Positions 6,223 to 7,476 of a stretch of DNA of 7,476 nucleotides are shown in pieces (within the stretch, counting starts at the first letter, position 1; every line of letters starts with the position of its first letter). The notes beneath the pieces were generated by a model. That model did no database searches and had not been told where the DNA came from. It saw only the letters and a program-made list of their open reading frames with translations. Origin of the DNA: Pseudomonadota bacterium (lineage in GTDB: Bacteria > Pseudomonadota > Alphaproteobacteria > UBA8366 > JADFVY01). The position numbers and the translations under genes were made by a program. The stretch covers positions 1-7,476 of the forward strand of contig DAOVHN010000115.1 of assembly GCA_030671915.1 (NCBI GenBank), read 5' to 3'.

Positions 6223-7476
6223 CCGGTGCCACTGGTTACTATTTGCTTTGCTTCCGATCTCGTTCCTTGCCGTTGGCGGGGCGGTTTTCGAATTTGTCGG
6301 CCTTTCGGCGGAAGGCGGCTCCATTCTGCCGCTGCTGGTCTGGGTGTCCGTTTTTCTCGCCGCATTCGTCCTGCTTATCATGCAGGTTTCCGGCATGGCC
6401 GGGAATGCCGGGCAGGGGGCGGGCGTCGAGGAGGTTGTCGATATCCTGCCCCTTGGTGCGGCGCTATACGATACCGCCGGCACGATGCGCCACTGCAATG
6501 AAGCGTTCCGGCAGGCTTTCCCGGACCCCGGCGTCCGTGCGGATTTTACGGCGCTTGCCGCCGCGATAGCGGGTGACCCCGAGCAGCCGGCCGAATTCGC
6601 CGGCGAGCACGAGATGGCCGACGGACGGTGGCTGCTGCTGGGACGGCGGGAACTGGCTAACGGCGGTTTCGTCGTGACGGCCCAGGACTTTTCACGAATT
6701 GCAGCGCTGGAGACCGATTTCCGGGCCGCCGGGAAGCAGTTCCGCCAGTTTCTTTCCGCAGCGGCAGAATGGATCTGGGAGACGGATGTCCTGCATCGCT
6801 TCGTCATGGCGAGGGCGGTCGGCACGGATACCGAAAACATGGATTTTGGCTGGATGACAGGACGTAGCCCGGCGGAACTGACGGTCGCCGGCGAGGTCGC
6901 GGACAAGTTGGTGGCCCAAAACTGCTTACTCGACATGGACCGGCGCCAACGGTTGAACGAAGTCTGCCTTATCCTTGACGCAGGCGGCAGGATGGCGCGG
7001 GTGCGCCTCAGCGGCCTGCCGAGATATGACGGCAACGGAGAGTTCCTGGGATATCGCGGCGTGGGGCAGTGGGAACCCACGGCGGCGCCGGAAGAAACGA
7101 TGGCGCGAAGGGCGCGTCCGGCGCCAGTTAAGCCCACCGGGCCGCTCCTGATTGTCGACGACAGCTCGACGAATCGCATTCTCGCCACGACCATACTGAA
7201 CAAGATGGGCTACGAGGCGGGTGCGGTTCCGGATGGTCGTACGGCGATCGACGCGGTGCGGGACGGTGACTATGCCGCTGTCTTGATGGATATCTGGATG
7301 CCGGAGATGGACGGATTCGAGGCAACGGCGGCAATCCGGAACCTGCCCGAACCCAAGGGGAACATTCCTGTAATCGCAATGACCGCGCATACCGGTGCGG
7401 AAGAACGCCAGCGTTGCCTCGCCGCGGGAATGGACGACCATGTCGAAAAACCGATCGACCGCGCCATGCTGGCGAC
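6110..7476 (+). CDS. Membrane-anchored PAS-PAS-receiver signalling protein, C-terminus beyond window
   Basis: An open frame of at least 455 codons with no stop before the right edge. Numbered from ATG 6110: two hydrophobic helices (about 41-63 and 72-95), a first degenerate PAS domain (106-200, VVDILPLGAALYD...), a second PAS domain (210-321) with AAEWIWETD and a closing RLSGLPRYDGNGEFLGYRGVGQ-like end, a basic Ala/Pro linker, then a response-regulator receiver (about 346-455). Receiver residues are intact: Asp350/Asp351, phosphoacceptor Asp394 in LMDIWMPEMDG, Thr425 in IAMTAHT and Lys447 in VEKPI. The PAS type resembles sensors of hybrid histidine kinases, but no H-box or ATPase domain lies between PAS2 and receiver; an Hpt or output domain could follow beyond the edge. 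The start is doubtful: 6110 lacks a ribosome-binding site, TTG 6218 is an alternative just before the first helix, and ATG 6180 has a good site but is out of frame. Confidence 0.82.
   Translation, partial: MHCEAAAGKPLSTLDEPAELRESNDCWILTDFWTDILTRCHWLLFALLPISFLAVGGAVFEFVGLSAEGGSILPLLVWVSVFLAAFVLLIMQVSGMAGNAGQGAGVEEVVDILPLGAALYDTAGTMRHCNEAFRQAFPDPGVRADFTALAAAIAGDPEQPAEFAGEHEMADGRWLLLGRRELANGGFVVTAQDFSRIAALETDFRAAGKQFRQFLSAAAEWIWETDVLHRFVMARAVGTDTENMDFGWMTGRSPAELTVAGEVADKLVAQNCLLDMDRRQRLNEVCLILDAGGRMARVRLSGLPRYDGNGEFLGYRGVGQWEPTAAPEETMARRARPAPVKPTGPLLIVDDSSTNRILATTILNKMGYEAGAVPDGRTAIDAVRDGDYAAVLMDIWMPEMDGFEATAAIRNLPEPKGNIPVIAMTAHTGAEERQRCLAAGMDDHVEKPIDRAMLA
6180..6197 (+). other. Five-codon minicistron (ATG-TAA) with a Shine-Dalgarno, overlapping the PAS-receiver frame
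   Basis: GGGAG at 6171-6175 lies 4 nt before ATG 6180, which reads MTVGF and stops at TAA (6195-6197). It sits in a different frame from the PAS-receiver protein. A one-base backward shift at the TTTT run (6192-6195) would join it to the main frame just before the LTDFWTDILTR segment. It may be the true start with a one-base deletion, a short coupled leader, or coincidence. Confidence 0.3.

Noticed and set aside
6187..6569. Two short plus-strand open frames overlapping the start of the PAS-receiver gene
   Set aside because: They lie in the other two frames and are Arg/Cys rich; only the remaining frame gives helices, PAS and receiver domains continuously to the window end.
6100..7203. Minus-strand open frame continuing some 368 codons upstream of the SAM hydrolase start
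   Set aside because: It is antisense to the PAS-receiver gene, is rich in Ser/Arg/Pro with no recognisable domain, and the DUF62 family begins at the HLFTDFG segment. High GC keeps the antisense frame free of stops.
1..7476. tRNA, rRNA, CRISPR array, riboswitch, phage or defence system
   Set aside because: Reading both strands showed no cloverleaf-like or rRNA-like stretches, no regularly spaced repeats apart from the two IS-end copies, and no recognisable phage or defence proteins.

Overview
This is a high-GC stretch of ordinary bacterial chromosome. It most likely comes from an alphaproteobacterium, perhaps a Rhodospirillales-like lineage. The evidence is strong G/C third-position bias, GTG starts, a DUF2189 membrane protein, a lone CoxL-type molybdenum hydroxylase, and a W-x-W-E PAS sensor of the kind common there. 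The taxon is an inference from gene style and was not tested by any search.

Layout from left to right. Positions 1-112 are the outer end of an IS481-family-like insertion sequence: the first 11 codons of a leftward transposase plus a terminal region with two degenerate tandem repeats. Positions 113-269 are a short leader to a rightward DUF2189 multi-pass membrane protein (270-1061). A 159-bp gap holding a perfect 7+7 bp palindrome precedes a rightward molybdenum hydroxylase large subunit of the xanthine dehydrogenase/form II CoxL-like class (1221-3572). That gene has no small (2Fe-2S) or medium (FAD) subunit gene beside it. A 104-bp convergent gap follows.

Positions 6099 down to 3677 (minus strand) look like a compact three-gene operon. 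In transcription order it encodes a SAM hydroxide adenosyltransferase (DUF62, with Asp68-Arg75-His122 intact), a class IV PLP aminotransferase 13 bp downstream, and a sulfotransferase-fold P-loop protein 4 bp after that. The last two are, as I recall, the separate bacterial versions of the two halves of a plant fusion protein (branched-chain aminotransferase-like). The aminotransferase keeps its Schiff-base lysine but has Thr where class IV enzymes normally have the Glu that contacts the PLP ring nitrogen.

Divergent from this operon, from about 6110 and running off the right edge, is a membrane-anchored PAS-PAS-receiver protein. No histidine kinase or ATPase domain lies between its PAS and receiver domains. 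Its start is uncertain: the best Shine-Dalgarno/ATG pair is in another frame and reaches a stop after five codons.

The most interesting material is the DUF62/aminotransferase/sulfotransferase-like operon with its non-canonical PLP site, followed by the kinase-less signalling protein and its unclear start. I saw no tRNA, rRNA, CRISPR array, phage genes or defence cassette.
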